Part shown: positions 43,815-53,505 of the stretch, piece after piece
Numbering within the stretch: the stretch's first letter is position 1
Layout of the letters: every line of letters begins with the position of its first letter
From: Dethiosulfovibrio peptidovorans
GTDB lineage: Bacteria; Synergistota; Synergistia; Synergistales; Dethiosulfovibrionaceae
Direction: 5' to 3'
Length of the DNA: 64,000 bases
Assembly (NCBI GenBank): GCA_002748665.1
Contig: PDTB01000018.1
Coordinates: 81,107 to 145,106, forward strand
The notes under the pieces: model-generated
Database searches by the model: none
What the model was told of the DNA's origin: nothing
Seen by the model: only the letters and a program-made list of their open reading frames with translations
Translations under genes and position numbers: made by a program

Positions 43815-44422
43815 TGCGGCGCCGGCAACAGGGCTTCACTTTTGTCGAGATACTGGTAGTTGTGGCCTTAATTGGAGTCATGGCTACCTGTGCTTTGGCC
43901 CCTATGGCTCACATGGTTGGTCTCCTCAGAGATTCCCAATCATCCGCAGGAGAACGAGCAGCAGTGGACGATGTTTTCAGGCTTATCTGTCGTGATGTAC
44001 GAAGTCAGCTGCTTCTCCCTGAACGAGCCTATCTGGCGGTTCGGCATCGCGACCTTTTCGGTGGCAATGCCGACGACCTGCTTGTGGTGGCATCGGGAAG
44101 CGTTCTCCAATCGTCGTTGGCACCTGGAGTGATGGTTTATGGCCTCCTTCGAGAGGACTCCCTGGGCATGAGGTCGGTCCTCCCTGGATTGTACCGCTGG
44201 GTCTTTCCCGGTAAGGGCATTGAGGATTTGGATTTAAAAGGGACATTCCCTTTGAAAAAGGCTGCTCTGGTCCTCCCGGGGGTGGAATCCTTTCGGGTAG
44301 AGGTCTTCGTCGAGAAGGATTGGGTCGATGAGTACTTGGGTGCCATGCCATTGGCTATCCGCATGACACTGGAACGGAGAGGAGAGACCTATGAGACGAC
44401 GGACTGGTTTCCCATCCTTTGA
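43811..44422 (+). CDS. gspJ: Type II secretion minor pseudopilin GspJ-like
   Basis: 203 aa. Class III prepilin leader: short basic MMRRRQQG, cut before Phe, then FTFVEILVVVALIGVMATCA with Glu at +5. The rest is a beta-rich globular domain with FRLICRDVRSQLL and WVDEYLGAMPLAIRMTLERR, which fit GspJ. Member of the pseudopilus tip (I-J-K). Overlaps the ligase-like gene by 4 nt and gspK by 32 nt. Confidence 0.75.
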   Translation: MMRRRQQGFTFVEILVVVALIGVMATCALAPMAHMVGLLRDSQSSAGERAAVDDVFRLICRDVRSQLLLPERAYLAVRHRDLFGGNADDLLVVASGSVLQSSLAPGVMVYGLLREDSLGMRSVLPGLYRWVFPGKGIEDLDLKGTFPLKKAALVLPGVESFRVEVFVEKDWVDEYLGAMPLAIRMTLERRGETYETTDWFPIL

Positions 44423-45317
44423 GGATAAAGGAAGCCCTGGCTTTATCCTCCTCTCTGTCCTGTTGGTTTCCCTGTTTATGATGAGTGCTGCTGTGGGGTT
44501 CAGTTGGTTTGTTCGTGACCAGCTTCGTTCTCTAGAGCGAAGACGTGTAGAACTGGAGAGCCGGAATATTGCCTTTATGGCAGTGCGAAACGTCGTTCGG
44601 GGCCTGGCCATGGATACATCAAGCTATGACAGTAAGCATGAAAAATGGTTCGGTACTCACCTCATTCCCCTTGGTAATCGATATCTGCTCTCGGTAACAG
44701 TCTCGCCGTTGAACGACAAGCTTCCTTTGAGAGCTATCTTTCTTCCAGATGGGATGACCGTCCGAGGGGAAATGAAAGAGCCATGGGAGCTCTTATGGGA
44801 GGCCGTTGGACACCCCAAGATGGCTCTGCCTGCTTTAGATTTTATGGATTCGGACAAAAATCCCAGGGTCGGTGGGATTGAGAATGACTTTTTTGTGAAC
44901 CATGTTCCTGGTGATCCTGGCGCATTTACCCTCTTTCCAGAGATCCCCCCGTCGGCGGTTACTGGTACCAAGGATCGTCCCGGACTTCGTGAGTATCTCA
45001 CTCTCTGGTGTGGCCAGAAGGTAAACGTGAATACCGCGTCAGCTCAGGTTCTGGCTCTTCTGGATGGTATCGACGACGTGGTGGCTCAGGAGATCGTCGA
45101 GCGGCGTACAGAAACCCCTTTTACGAAACTATCGGAGGTGGCTGAACTTCCCGCTTTTTCTGGTTCTCTGGGACCGAGGTTGACCAACTCTCTGGGGACA
45201 ACCAGCGATTATTTTCTAGTGATCCTCCAAGTCTCCGCTTTAGGTGGGGAGGGCAATAATCGCTCCTACAGAGTCGTAGTGACGAAGGAAACGATACAAT
45301 CCTGGGAGGAACAATGA
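44391..45317 (+). CDS. gspK: Type II secretion minor pseudopilin GspK-like
   Basis: 308 aa. A long leader is followed by GFILLSVLLVSLFMMSAAV. Glu+5 is absent, as is normal for GspK. The globular part holds LPLRAIFLPDG, the LDFMDSDKNPRVGG insert and KVNVNTASAQVLALLDGIDD, the helix-hairpin-helix-like T2SSK signature, then FTKLSEV. GspK caps the pseudopilus tip. Overlaps gspJ and gspL. Confidence 0.82.
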   Translation: MRRRTGFPSFEDKGSPGFILLSVLLVSLFMMSAAVGFSWFVRDQLRSLERRRVELESRNIAFMAVRNVVRGLAMDTSSYDSKHEKWFGTHLIPLGNRYLLSVTVSPLNDKLPLRAIFLPDGMTVRGEMKEPWELLWEAVGHPKMALPALDFMDSDKNPRVGGIENDFFVNHVPGDPGAFTLFPEIPPSAVTGTKDRPGLREYLTLWCGQKVNVNTASAQVLALLDGIDDVVAQEIVERRTETPFTKLSEVAELPAFSGSLGPRLTNSLGTTSDYFLVILQVSALGGEGNNRSYRVVVTKETIQSWEEQ

Positions 45318-46477
45318 TGAAGAACATTGGAGAAATCTGGCTGTACCGAAACGGCGAAGTCTCTCGGTTAGCTGAGGGAGATGGTTCCCTTTTTCGTCGT
45401 GGGAAGCCGTTTATGTTGGCCTCCTATCGAACTTTGTCGATTCGTCCCTTTGATTACTCGTTTGGTTCGGTCTCAGCCATTCGCGAGGCCCTGAAGATCC
45501 AGTATACATCCGTGGTCGGTAGTTGCGATGTAGAGGTATATCCGGTTGTAATCCGACGGGAGGACCGTCGATTTTCTGGTGCAGCCCTGGTGATCCCTAG
45601 TGAGGAACGAGCGCTGGTGGAGGATGGAGTTGCCACATACAGAGCATCGTCGATCTGGCCTTTGCCCTTTGCCTTGGTGGCTGAGATCCAGGGAAACGGG
45701 GCAGTCGTCTGTGTTGAGGACGATGGGATTATATCTGCTTTGTTTCTTCAGGGAGAGCCCGTTCTCTATCGCTGGCAGCCTCTGTCACGCCGTACTCCTG
45801 AGGAAGAACGGGAATGGCTTCTGTCGTACGGGGCGGAGGTCGGTGGAGAAGCCTTGGTTTCAGCGACGATACACGTTGCGGACGAGAAAGATCGTCTCGT
45901 TCGTGGGGTGACGGAGACCTTGGCTGCATTTCCGGTCTTGGGGAATTACAGCCTTTCTCGAAGAGGTTTGGACAGTACCTTGGTGCTTGAGGCGCTGAGT
46001 AAGGCTGTGCGTGGGTTCTCTCTCTGGCTTATCCTGGCTGGTCTGCTCCTCACTGGAGCAGGATTGATCAGAACCGAGTCGGAACGGAGAGAGCTCGAAC
46101 GGATGCGAGTGGAGGCTGAGTCGATCTATCGGGAGACCTTCGGGCCTGGCACGATTCGAGACCCTCTCAGTCAGGCTAAGGGGATGCTTCAACGACTCTC
46201 AGACCGGCCTGAGCAGCCTGGTCTGGAGGATGCCTTAAGGCTTTTGGGCCGCTCCTGGACGATTTCAGAGCTTGGAAGCCTTCTGACCCTGGATTCGTTG
46301 AGATATGGATCCGATGGCGTAGAGCTTATCGGAACGGCAGGGGAGGTCTCGTCAGTTCAGGCCTTTCAAAAGAGCCTGAAGTCCGAGAGCAACTATGCGA
46401 TTCGACTTGGTGACATCCAGCAGATCCCGGGGGGCGGTCTTCGATTTTCTATCGAAATGAGGTGGTCTCCTCAATGA
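45314..46477 (+). CDS. gspL: Type II secretion protein GspL-like
   Basis: 387 aa. A cytoplasmic actin-like N-terminal domain (to about residue 230) is followed by one membrane helix (FSLWLILAGLLLTGAGLI) and a periplasmic ferredoxin-like domain. GspL links the GspE ATPase to the inner-membrane platform. Sequence conservation is low; the assignment rests on domain layout and its place between gspK and gspM-like genes. ATG start in an ATGATG at the gspK stop. Confidence 0.72.
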   Translation: MMKNIGEIWLYRNGEVSRLAEGDGSLFRRGKPFMLASYRTLSIRPFDYSFGSVSAIREALKIQYTSVVGSCDVEVYPVVIRREDRRFSGAALVIPSEERALVEDGVATYRASSIWPLPFALVAEIQGNGAVVCVEDDGIISALFLQGEPVLYRWQPLSRRTPEEEREWLLSYGAEVGGEALVSATIHVADEKDRLVRGVTETLAAFPVLGNYSLSRRGLDSTLVLEALSKAVRGFSLWLILAGLLLTGAGLIRTESERRELERMRVEAESIYRETFGPGTIRDPLSQAKGMLQRLSDRPEQPGLEDALRLLGRSWTISELGSLLTLDSLRYGSDGVELIGTAGEVSSVQAFQKSLKSESNYAIRLGDIQQIPGGGLRFSIEMRWSPQ

Positions 46478-46953
46478 AGCGCATATCCCTGCCCAGTCTC
46501 TCCTGCTTTTCTGGAGGCAACCTGAGGCCCCTTCTTCTTCTGGCTGTGGGAGTATTGTTTTTGGTCGTCGGATCCTCAGTTTGGTCGGGGCTCTCGGCCA
46601 TGGAAGTCCGATCTCGTCTTCAACAGAGGCGTTTACAGGAACTTCTCCAGGTGATCAAAAGCTACAAATCCTTGCCAGGTAAAGAAGATCGGGCTGCTCC
46701 ATCAGAAGACCCCATCGTCGTCGTCTCATCTCTGGTGGATTCGATGGGACTCAAGGATAACCTGGTCCAGCTTTCATCTTTGAGCAAGGGTTTGAGTGTC
46801 CAGCTCTCTCGACTGTATACGGGTAAGGCTCTGGATTTTCTTCGTGAACTGGAGAAACGAGGGTTGTCCGTGGACTCGGGCGAGCTTCGAGCCGTTCCTG
46901 ATGGCGGAGAGCGTCGGCTCTCCATGAGTTTGATCGTGGTGGTGGCCCCATGA
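46474..46953 (+). CDS. gspM: Type II secretion protein GspM-like
   Basis: 159 aa: short cytoplasmic start, one membrane helix (LLLLAVGVLFLVVGSSVW), a coiled-coil (VRSRLQQRRLQELLQVIK), and a small periplasmic domain with SLSKGLSVQLSRLYTGKALD then FLRELEKRGLSVDSGEL, like the GspM ferredoxin-like fold. Partner of GspL. ATG 46474 overlaps the gspL stop (ATGA). Confidence 0.7.
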   Translation: MKRISLPSLSCFSGGNLRPLLLLAVGVLFLVVGSSVWSGLSAMEVRSRLQQRRLQELLQVIKSYKSLPGKEDRAAPSEDPIVVVSSLVDSMGLKDNLVQLSSLSKGLSVQLSRLYTGKALDFLRELEKRGLSVDSGELRAVPDGGERRLSMSLIVVVAP

Positions 46954-47555
46954 GACGATTTCGAGCTTTTCTTGCCATTGCGGTAGCGTTAATAACGGGC
47001 ATCCTTGTCGGTATCCGTCTCTTTATCCCCTGGGCTCTGGGCGCTGAACTGGCCTTTCTTCAGGCATCGTCATATGCCTCGTCCTACGGTGCTGACCTTC
47101 AGGTTCTTCGGTTTGGGGACAGGGGAGTGATCCCGACCGTCACCATGAGAGGTCTCTCTCTGAACTCCTCAATGATGGGGAACCTTCGATGTGATGAGGT
47201 GGCAGTACGCCCTCTGATCATGGAGTCTGTTCTCCATTGGTCACCGACAGCCCAACTGACCGTTTCTCGAGGAGTTCTCGCGTTGCCCGGTGGAGTCGAT
47301 CATCGTCTTGATGGAGCCATGACGTGTCTCCTCTCATCGGGAACGATCCTCCTCTCTGATGTCGCTCTTACAGGTGATCTTTCAGCTCAAGGCAGAGTCT
47401 CGATATCTCCAGAGCGGGGAAAAATTTTGGAGGCCGACATGGTCATCTCGGTTCCTGAAGACATGGATGGAGCCATGACCGTTCTGTCTCAGCTTTTTCC
47501 CATGAAACGCAGTCCCGACGGGACCTGGGCTTTAAGCAGAGAAGGAGGGAAGTGA
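46950..47555 (+). CDS. gspN: Type II secretion protein GspN-like
   Basis: 201 aa with one N-terminal membrane helix (FLAIAVALITGILVGIRLF), then a beta-rich periplasmic domain. Features such as VTMRGLSLNSSMMG and LDGAMTCLLSSGTILLSDVA resemble GspN/AsmA-like proteins. Assigned mainly from position between GspM and GspC. ATGA overlap with gspM. Confidence 0.55.
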   Translation: MRRFRAFLAIAVALITGILVGIRLFIPWALGAELAFLQASSYASSYGADLQVLRFGDRGVIPTVTMRGLSLNSSMMGNLRCDEVAVRPLIMESVLHWSPTAQLTVSRGVLALPGGVDHRLDGAMTCLLSSGTILLSDVALTGDLSAQGRVSISPERGKILEADMVISVPEDMDGAMTVLSQLFPMKRSPDGTWALSREGGK

Positions 47556-47556
47556 C

Positions 47557-48495
47557 GTGGCCATATTTACCAAAAAAGGCAGTGCGGCGTCGTTGCTGTC
47601 AGCTCTGGAAAAGCTCTTGCCTCTGGTTGGTGCCTTAATCGCTGGGGTCACCTTGGGGGCCTTGGCGGGAGCTTTAATTCAGATGCTGATATCTCCCGTC
47701 CTCCTTCAGGAGCGCATTCATCGGCTTGCTTTTATCGAAGCAGGAAACGCCACTGCTGAGAACCAGACGACCGACAGGGCACGAGAACTTGATCTTTTTT
47801 TACGTGCCGATCCGTTTCAAGTACCTCGGGGAGAGAAGATTTCTGTCGCTTCCAGTGATTTTCCGCAGGAAGAACGAGTGTTTAGTGTCGATGGGATTAA
47901 AGTCGTGGGATCTCTGCCTGGTGTTGCTGCGTGGCTGGACGAGTCGTCCACCGTATCTTTGATTCTTCTGGGACAGACGTATAAAGGTTTTCTATTGAAG
48001 GACATTTTGCCTTACAGCGTTGTTTTGAACAAGGACAACGTAAATTACGAGGTCTACATATCGTACAAAGATACGGGGGAAAAGGCCTCATCTGCTATAA
48101 CCTCTGAACCTAAGCCATCGTACACCGGTGTAGTTGCTTCAGATCCCTCTTCTATGGTTCAGGCTGCTGGCGAAGATTCGGAAGGCGTTGTGGCTCGTGA
48201 GCTTGTAGACTCTCTGCTTATGAACCCCTTTGATGAACTAAAAAAGATCCGACTTATCCCCAAGTTCGTCGACGGCAAGCCTGTAGGCATCGAGGTTGCG
48301 AACATTACTGACGGAAGTGTCCTGAAGGAGCTGGGCGTTTCGAAAGGGGACGTGGTCAAAAGCGTCAACGGCGTGGTGATCAGAAATATGGGCGATGTTG
48401 CCAACGCAATTAATTCCCTGATGGGAGGATCCCGGTTCGAGGTCTCGGTAGGGCGGGGAGATCGGGAAATTATGCTAAACTATGTTGTCAAGTAG
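47557..48495 (+). CDS. gspC: Type II secretion protein GspC-like (PDZ)
   Basis: 312 aa. One membrane helix (LPLVGALIAGVTLGALAGAL); a periplasmic HR-like domain with SVDGIKVVGSLPGVAAWL and YKGFLLKDILPYSVVLNKD; a Ser/Pro-rich linker; and a C-terminal PDZ domain with IEVANITDGSVLKELGVSKG and DVVKSVNGVVI. GspC connects the inner-membrane platform to the secretin. GTG start behind GAAGGAGGGA. Confidence 0.8.
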   Translation: MAIFTKKGSAASLLSALEKLLPLVGALIAGVTLGALAGALIQMLISPVLLQERIHRLAFIEAGNATAENQTTDRARELDLFLRADPFQVPRGEKISVASSDFPQEERVFSVDGIKVVGSLPGVAAWLDESSTVSLILLGQTYKGFLLKDILPYSVVLNKDNVNYEVYISYKDTGEKASSAITSEPKPSYTGVVASDPSSMVQAAGEDSEGVVARELVDSLLMNPFDELKKIRLIPKFVDGKPVGIEVANITDGSVLKELGVSKGDVVKSVNGVVIRNMGDVANAINSLMGGSRFEVSVGRGDREIMLNYVVK

Positions 48496-48817
48496 ACGAC
48501 AAGAGGGATTCACCCTGCTGGAAGTTTTGGTCGCTGTGGCCATTTTGGGTTTCGTCGCGGCCGGATCTCTTCGTCTTTCTTTGGCTGCAACGAAAACTCT
48601 GAAAGCTGTCCAAGCCGAGTCAGTGCTTTTGGATCGTGTTCAGGCCTTGGAGGTAGGACTCCTGACTCATACTGTTTCAGACAGCGGTGAGGATAATGGG
48701 TTGCGATGGGAGACCAGAGATCAATCATTATCACTGATGGGTGGTCTATGGCGTCTGACTTTTCGCCGTTTGGAGGCCTCGTTGGATGGCCGAGTTATAA
48801 CATTGTACATTCCCTAG
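48482..48817 (+). CDS. gspI: Type II secretion minor pseudopilin GspI-like
   Basis: 111 aa. Leader MLSSRRQEG, cleavage before Phe, then FTLLEVLVAVAILGFVAAGS with Glu+5. The short globular domain and DNGLRWETR pattern fit GspI. It overlaps gspC by 14 nt and is separated from the J and K genes by L-M-N-C, an unusual order. Confidence 0.75.
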   Translation: MLSSRRQEGFTLLEVLVAVAILGFVAAGSLRLSLAATKTLKAVQAESVLLDRVQALEVGLLTHTVSDSGEDNGLRWETRDQSLSLMGGLWRLTFRRLEASLDGRVITLYIP

Positions 48818-48830
48818 AGGAGGATGCATC

Positions 48831-50813
48831 GTGGCTGTAAAGAAAACAGTAATGCTTATCATGGCACTCATCCTATGTGTCACCGTCCCCTCCGTTTGGG
48901 CTCAGCCTGTCGACCAAAGCTTGAAGAATGATCAGGACGAACAGAACCTTATTGAGGCTGCTAAGGCCATGCGCCAGGCTGGGCGTGTGCAGTTTAACTT
49001 TACGAACCTGGATGTGGTCAAGTTTCTCCGCTTTATGTCAGAACTTCTTCAGAAAAACGTTATAATTTCACCAAAAATATCTGGGTCTGTAACAGTTATG
49101 TCTCCCAGAGAAGTCTCTCTTCATGAGGCTAAGAAGATCATGCTGACCACTTTGGCGCTAAACGGTCTTTCCCTTCAGGATATGGGGGATTATTATAAAG
49201 TTGTTCAAGGAGGGACTTCTCAAGAGAACTCGGCCCAGCGGGGTAAGGTGGGGCCTGGGTTGGGAGATCAGTTCGTCAATCAAGTTGTTCCTCTTGATTT
49301 CATCACCCCAGCTGAGGCCCATCGGGCTCTGCAGCAGGCGGCAGGAAACTTGGTGAAAGTGCTTCCTCTGGCGGAGGATAACGGCGTCCTTCTTTCGGGC
49401 CAGGCCGTAGATGTTCAGAGAATGGTCAACCTGGCACGGGCGCTGGATGTTCCTGATGGTATTCGCAGGACTGTAGTAATTCCTGTCGAAAACGCTATGC
49501 CGGACCTTCTGGCCCAGCATCTGGCGAATCTGGCCAAGGACCCCGTAGGCCCATTCAGAGGACTTGTGGCCATCTCAGATTCATCGAGTCGGAACCTTAT
49601 TTTAGTGGGGGATCGAGGGGTACTGGAGAAGGCCAAGAAAGTCGTGGCACAGATCGATGTTCCTCCGGTCTCAGGGGAGTTCCACGTCTATCGACTCAAC
49701 AACGCTGATGCAGAGGCGGTGGCCAAACAACTGAGCCAAATCCTCGCCGTTGCTGGTCGGCTCCAGCCTGGTGCCAAAGGGGCTTTGCCCACGACAGTTG
49801 TTCCCGATATACCAACGAATAGCTTGGTTTTTGCTGCTCCGGAGCACCAGTATGCCAGCCTTTTGAATATCATCAAGCAGCTGGATACCCAGCCCAAACA
49901 GGTCATGGTTCGGGGACTTATCGCTGAGGTCAATCTGACTAACCTGAAAAACGCCGGTATTGACTGGGCAACCTGGGGTGGTCAGATCTCGGGTAACGCT
50001 GTTTACGCGGCTAATGCCGCTCTCGGAGGGTCCTCGGGTGTGCCCGCTACCTTTGTTGACTGGTTCAAGGATCTGAGCAAAAAAGAGGAGTGGCAGTGGG
50101 TCACCGACCCGAACAACCCGAACAAGCAGATTCGAGAGAAGGTGACGAACTACTCGGGGAACGCCTTGATCTTTGCATATGTCCAGTTGTTGCGCAAGTA
50201 CGACGCCATCAACGTCCTTTCCATGCCCAGACTCATGTGTACCGACAACAAGGAAAGTTCTCTGTTGGTGGGGCAGGTTATTCCTCAGATGAAGGCCTCT
50301 ACCGCAGAGGTAAACAACCCCAGCGCTGTGCAGAATAGCTACGAGTATAAGGATACGGGGCTTAAACTCAAGATCACTCCCCACATCAGGAGCGGCAACT
50401 TGGTCGCTTTGGATATTGAACAGAGCACTGAAGATGTCTTGAGCGCCATGACCAGTACGACTCCCGTAACAGCTAAGCGCGAGATCAAAACCTCGGTTCA
50501 GGTTCGTAACGGTGAGACCATCGTTTTGGGTGGTCTGGTAAAGGAGGCTGAAAAAAGTCTTCGCCATAGGGTACCTCTGCTGTCCTATATCCCCTTGGTA
50601 GGTGAGTTGTTCAAGAGCTCGGTTAAACAAAGAGAAAAAATTGAGCTCATGGTTTTCTTGACCCCCTACATCCTTGAGACCCCTGAAAAGGCTGCCCAGA
50701 TGAGCGAGGCTATATCCGTATCTCAGGATCATGGCCTCAGTCGCTCTGAGATCGAGATCAACCGTCGATTCCATCAGATGTACAAAAAGGCGGTGAGAAG
50801 CCAGAATGACTAA
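48831..50813 (+). CDS. gspD: Type II secretion outer-membrane secretin GspD
   Basis: 660 aa. Signal peptide (VMLIMALILCVTVPSVWA), N0 and N domains (VQFNFTNLDVVKFLRFMSEL, KNVIISPKISGSVTV, VIPVENAMPDLLAQHLANL), then the secretin domain with QVMVRGLIAEVNLTNLKNAG, LSMPRLMCTDNKESSLLVGQ and VQVRNGETIVLGGLVKEAEK plus VPLLSYIPLVGELFKSS. It forms the outer-membrane channel. GTG start with GGAGGA upstream. Strong evidence for an outer membrane. Confidence 0.93.
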   Translation: MAVKKTVMLIMALILCVTVPSVWAQPVDQSLKNDQDEQNLIEAAKAMRQAGRVQFNFTNLDVVKFLRFMSELLQKNVIISPKISGSVTVMSPREVSLHEAKKIMLTTLALNGLSLQDMGDYYKVVQGGTSQENSAQRGKVGPGLGDQFVNQVVPLDFITPAEAHRALQQAAGNLVKVLPLAEDNGVLLSGQAVDVQRMVNLARALDVPDGIRRTVVIPVENAMPDLLAQHLANLAKDPVGPFRGLVAISDSSSRNLILVGDRGVLEKAKKVVAQIDVPPVSGEFHVYRLNNADAEAVAKQLSQILAVAGRLQPGAKGALPTTVVPDIPTNSLVFAAPEHQYASLLNIIKQLDTQPKQVMVRGLIAEVNLTNLKNAGIDWATWGGQISGNAVYAANAALGGSSGVPATFVDWFKDLSKKEEWQWVTDPNNPNKQIREKVTNYSGNALIFAYVQLLRKYDAINVLSMPRLMCTDNKESSLLVGQVIPQMKASTAEVNNPSAVQNSYEYKDTGLKLKITPHIRSGNLVALDIEQSTEDVLSAMTSTTPVTAKREIKTSVQVRNGETIVLGGLVKEAEKSLRHRVPLLSYIPLVGELFKSSVKQREKIELMVFLTPYILETPEKAAQMSEAISVSQDHGLSRSEIEINRRFHQMYKKAVRSQND

Positions 50814-52314
50814 GGAGGCTCCTCAGACATCCCAATCGGAGGGACTCCCTTCAGCGTCGGCTATCGCTGACATCCTGCCTGATACGGTGAGCTTGGATGG
50901 CCTTCGGGCCGACGGAATTCTTCCTATTAGGTGGGAGCATGACCTGCTCATCGTCGCCGTTCCGTCTCTGGATCGGTATGACAGGGCTCAGGCTTTGGGA
51001 TATGCTTTGGGAGCCGTGGTGGACGTGGAGATATTTGAGGTCTCGGCTATTGTCCAGAGACTTAACGAACTCTATGACCTCAAGAGTGGCATGGCCGACG
51101 ATGCGGTGAGAGACATGGAGGGCATCGACGACGTTGATGCCTTGGCTCGGGAGGATGTCCTGAGCGACTCGGTGGACGTCCCGGTTATTCGTTTGGTCAA
51201 CGGTCTCTTCGTGGACGCCATGAAGCAACGGGCTACTGATATTCACGTTGAGCCCTATGAGGATTCGGTTGTGGTCCGATTTCGGACAGACGGAGTTCTG
51301 CGGGATCGGCTGACCCTTCCTCGGAGCCACCAAGCTCCTCTGGTGAGCCGGCTCAAGGTTATGGCCAGGATGGACATCGCCGAACACATGACTCCTCAGG
51401 ATGGTCGTATTGGCATCACTGTAGGCGGTCGGGCTGTAGACATTCGGGTTAACTCCATCCCGACCCAGCATGGCGAGAGAATAGCTCTTCGGCTTCTGGA
51501 TAAAGGAAGCGGCGTTCTTACCCTGAGGGAGCTGGGAATGGACGATAGAGAGCTCGGTCTCATGGAGCGTATCATATCCAATCCCTACGGAATGATCCTC
51601 TTCACGGGACCTACGGGCTCAGGTAAGTCAACCAGTCTCTATGCTATTCTTCAGGAACTAGCCAAGCCGTCGGTGAACGTAATCACCGTGGAGGACCCGG
51701 TAGAGTACGACCTCCCCGGTGTAGCCCAGATCCAGGTGAACGAAAAGGCTGGGATGACCTTTGCCTCGGCCCTTCGATCTATCCTTCGGCAGGATCCCGA
51801 CATCGTCATGATCGGAGAGATGAGGGATTTCGATACGGCTCATATTGGAGTTCAGGCCTCCTTGACGGGGCATCTGGTGCTCTCTACCCTTCATACCAAC
51901 GACTCAATCAGTGCGGTAGCTCGTTTGGTGGATATGGAGGTGGAGCCCTATCTGGTGGCGGGATCTCTGGTAGGGGTCATCGCTCAGAGGCTGGTTCGGC
52001 GGCTCTGTCCCTACTGTCGGCGCTCCGTTGATGTCCCGTCTATGCTGAGACGCCAGGGTGTGAACCACGCTTGGGGGGCTGAAGGGTGTCCTCAGTGTGC
52101 AGGGACCGGCTACCGAGGTCGGGTCGGTATCTATGAGCAGCTCCTCATGGACGATGGACTCAAGGAAGCTGTTGCTCGAAACGCCTCGGCTCGAGAGATG
52201 CGAGATCTGGCCAAGCCCCAGGGTTTCAGAACTCTTTGGGAAATAGGACTGTCCTTGGTCGATCAGGGTACGACCTCTCCTGAAGAATTGATCCGTGTTG
52301 CCGGGGAATCGTAA
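50806..52314 (+). CDS. gspE: Type II secretion ATPase GspE
   Basis: 502-aa hexameric ATPase driving pseudopilus assembly. N1E-like domain, then ATDIHVEPYEDSVVVRFRTD, Walker A ILFTGPTGSGKSTSLYAIL near residue 270, the Asp box VITVEDPVEYDLPGVAQIQV, Walker B LRQDPDIVMIGEMRDFDTA (Met where Ile is usual) and the His box TGHLVLSTLHTNDS. The four-Cys zinc element is CPYC...CPQC near residues 401-428. Overlaps gspD by 8 nt. Confidence 0.94.
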   Translation: MTKEAPQTSQSEGLPSASAIADILPDTVSLDGLRADGILPIRWEHDLLIVAVPSLDRYDRAQALGYALGAVVDVEIFEVSAIVQRLNELYDLKSGMADDAVRDMEGIDDVDALAREDVLSDSVDVPVIRLVNGLFVDAMKQRATDIHVEPYEDSVVVRFRTDGVLRDRLTLPRSHQAPLVSRLKVMARMDIAEHMTPQDGRIGITVGGRAVDIRVNSIPTQHGERIALRLLDKGSGVLTLRELGMDDRELGLMERIISNPYGMILFTGPTGSGKSTSLYAILQELAKPSVNVITVEDPVEYDLPGVAQIQVNEKAGMTFASALRSILRQDPDIVMIGEMRDFDTAHIGVQASLTGHLVLSTLHTNDSISAVARLVDMEVEPYLVAGSLVGVIAQRLVRRLCPYCRRSVDVPSMLRRQGVNHAWGAEGCPQCAGTGYRGRVGIYEQLLMDDGLKEAVARNASAREMRDLAKPQGFRTLWEIGLSLVDQGTTSPEELIRVAGES

Positions 52315-53466
52315 ATGCCTGCCTATCGATATAGTGCTTATGATCCGAAAGGGGCTCTCAAAAAAGGCAGAATAGATGCCCCTGGGAGTCAACAGGCCGC
52401 TGAAGCCTTGGCAGTGCAGGGGCTGGTGGTGGTCGAGATGGCCGAGGAAGAGGTCTCAGTAGGGAAAAAATACAGTAAACTTTTGTCCTTAGAGGATCAT
52501 GAAAATTTCTGCCGATCCCTGTCCACGTATCTGAGAGCAGGACTCCCCCTGATCGAGGTCTTGAGACTTTTGGAAAAACAGGGAGGAAAGCATCTGGGGC
52601 TTCTCTACGGATCTCTTCGGCAAGCTGTGGAAGGGGGGCGTCGTCTTTCGGCCGCTCTTCGGGAGACCAGGTGTTTCGACGAAAACCTCTGTTGCATGCT
52701 GGAATCGGGCGAACGGGGAGGCACATTGGATCAGGTTTTGAAACAGGCTGTGGGGCTTTTCTCCATGCAGGCGTCCTTGAGACGCCGCCTCCAGAACGCC
52801 ATGACCTACCCTATCATCATGATGGTCGTGGGCCTGGGTGTGGTGGCTTTCCTTATGGCCTACGTGGTTCCCAAGGTGGCCGTTCTCTTCTCCGATATGG
52901 GGCAAGCTCTGCCTCTACCGACTCGCATCCTCATGGCTGTTTCGAGGGGAGTGCGATTTCTGGGTGTTCCGGCGCTTTTGAGCATATTAGTGTTGTTTGT
53001 TCTGGTCAAGACGGGACGAATACACCTTCGGCTTCCCTTTTTTCAGGGTATTCGGGAGAATCTCATCCTTTCGTTGGTGGTGTCCAACCAGGCGTCGCTC
53101 CTTCGATCGGGGATCCCTCTAGTTCAGGCGCTTCGTATGAGTGCTGTGCTCGATCCTCAGAAGGATCGATGGCTTTCTGTTGCTGATCAGATTAAGGGAG
53201 GCCTTCGATTCGAGAAGGCTCTCGAAAAAGACGGAAGTTTCGATGAGGATCTCGTCTACTTCATACGAGTAGGGGAGGTCGGTGGTGATCTCCCAGGATC
53301 GTTAGAGCATGTGGCCGAGGTTCGATGGGACCGGGCCAAGTCGAGTATGGATCGGATGACGCACCTGATCGAGCCGGCTATGGTACTGTTTCTCGGGGCA
53401 GTCGTGGGTTTCGTCGTTGTGGCGATCCTGCTGCCTATTTTCGATATCTCCAGTTTTGTTCGATAA
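52315..53466 (+). CDS. gspF: Type II secretion inner-membrane platform protein GspF
   Basis: 383 aa. Two T2SSF repeats: FCRSLSTYLRAGLPLIEVLR and VVSNQASLLRSGIPLVQALR, each with a following MLESGERGG or FIRVGEVGGDLPGSLE element, and three membrane helices (about residues 165, 215 and 360). Begins one base after the gspE stop. Confidence 0.93.
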   Translation: MPAYRYSAYDPKGALKKGRIDAPGSQQAAEALAVQGLVVVEMAEEEVSVGKKYSKLLSLEDHENFCRSLSTYLRAGLPLIEVLRLLEKQGGKHLGLLYGSLRQAVEGGRRLSAALRETRCFDENLCCMLESGERGGTLDQVLKQAVGLFSMQASLRRRLQNAMTYPIIMMVVGLGVVAFLMAYVVPKVAVLFSDMGQALPLPTRILMAVSRGVRFLGVPALLSILVLFVLVKTGRIHLRLPFFQGIRENLILSLVVSNQASLLRSGIPLVQALRMSAVLDPQKDRWLSVADQIKGGLRFEKALEKDGSFDEDLVYFIRVGEVGGDLPGSLEHVAEVRWDRAKSSMDRMTHLIEPAMVLFLGAVVGFVVVAILLPIFDISSFVR

Positions 53467-53505
53467 TGGGTTTTGATGATTATCAACCTTCAAGGAGGAT
53501 GTATA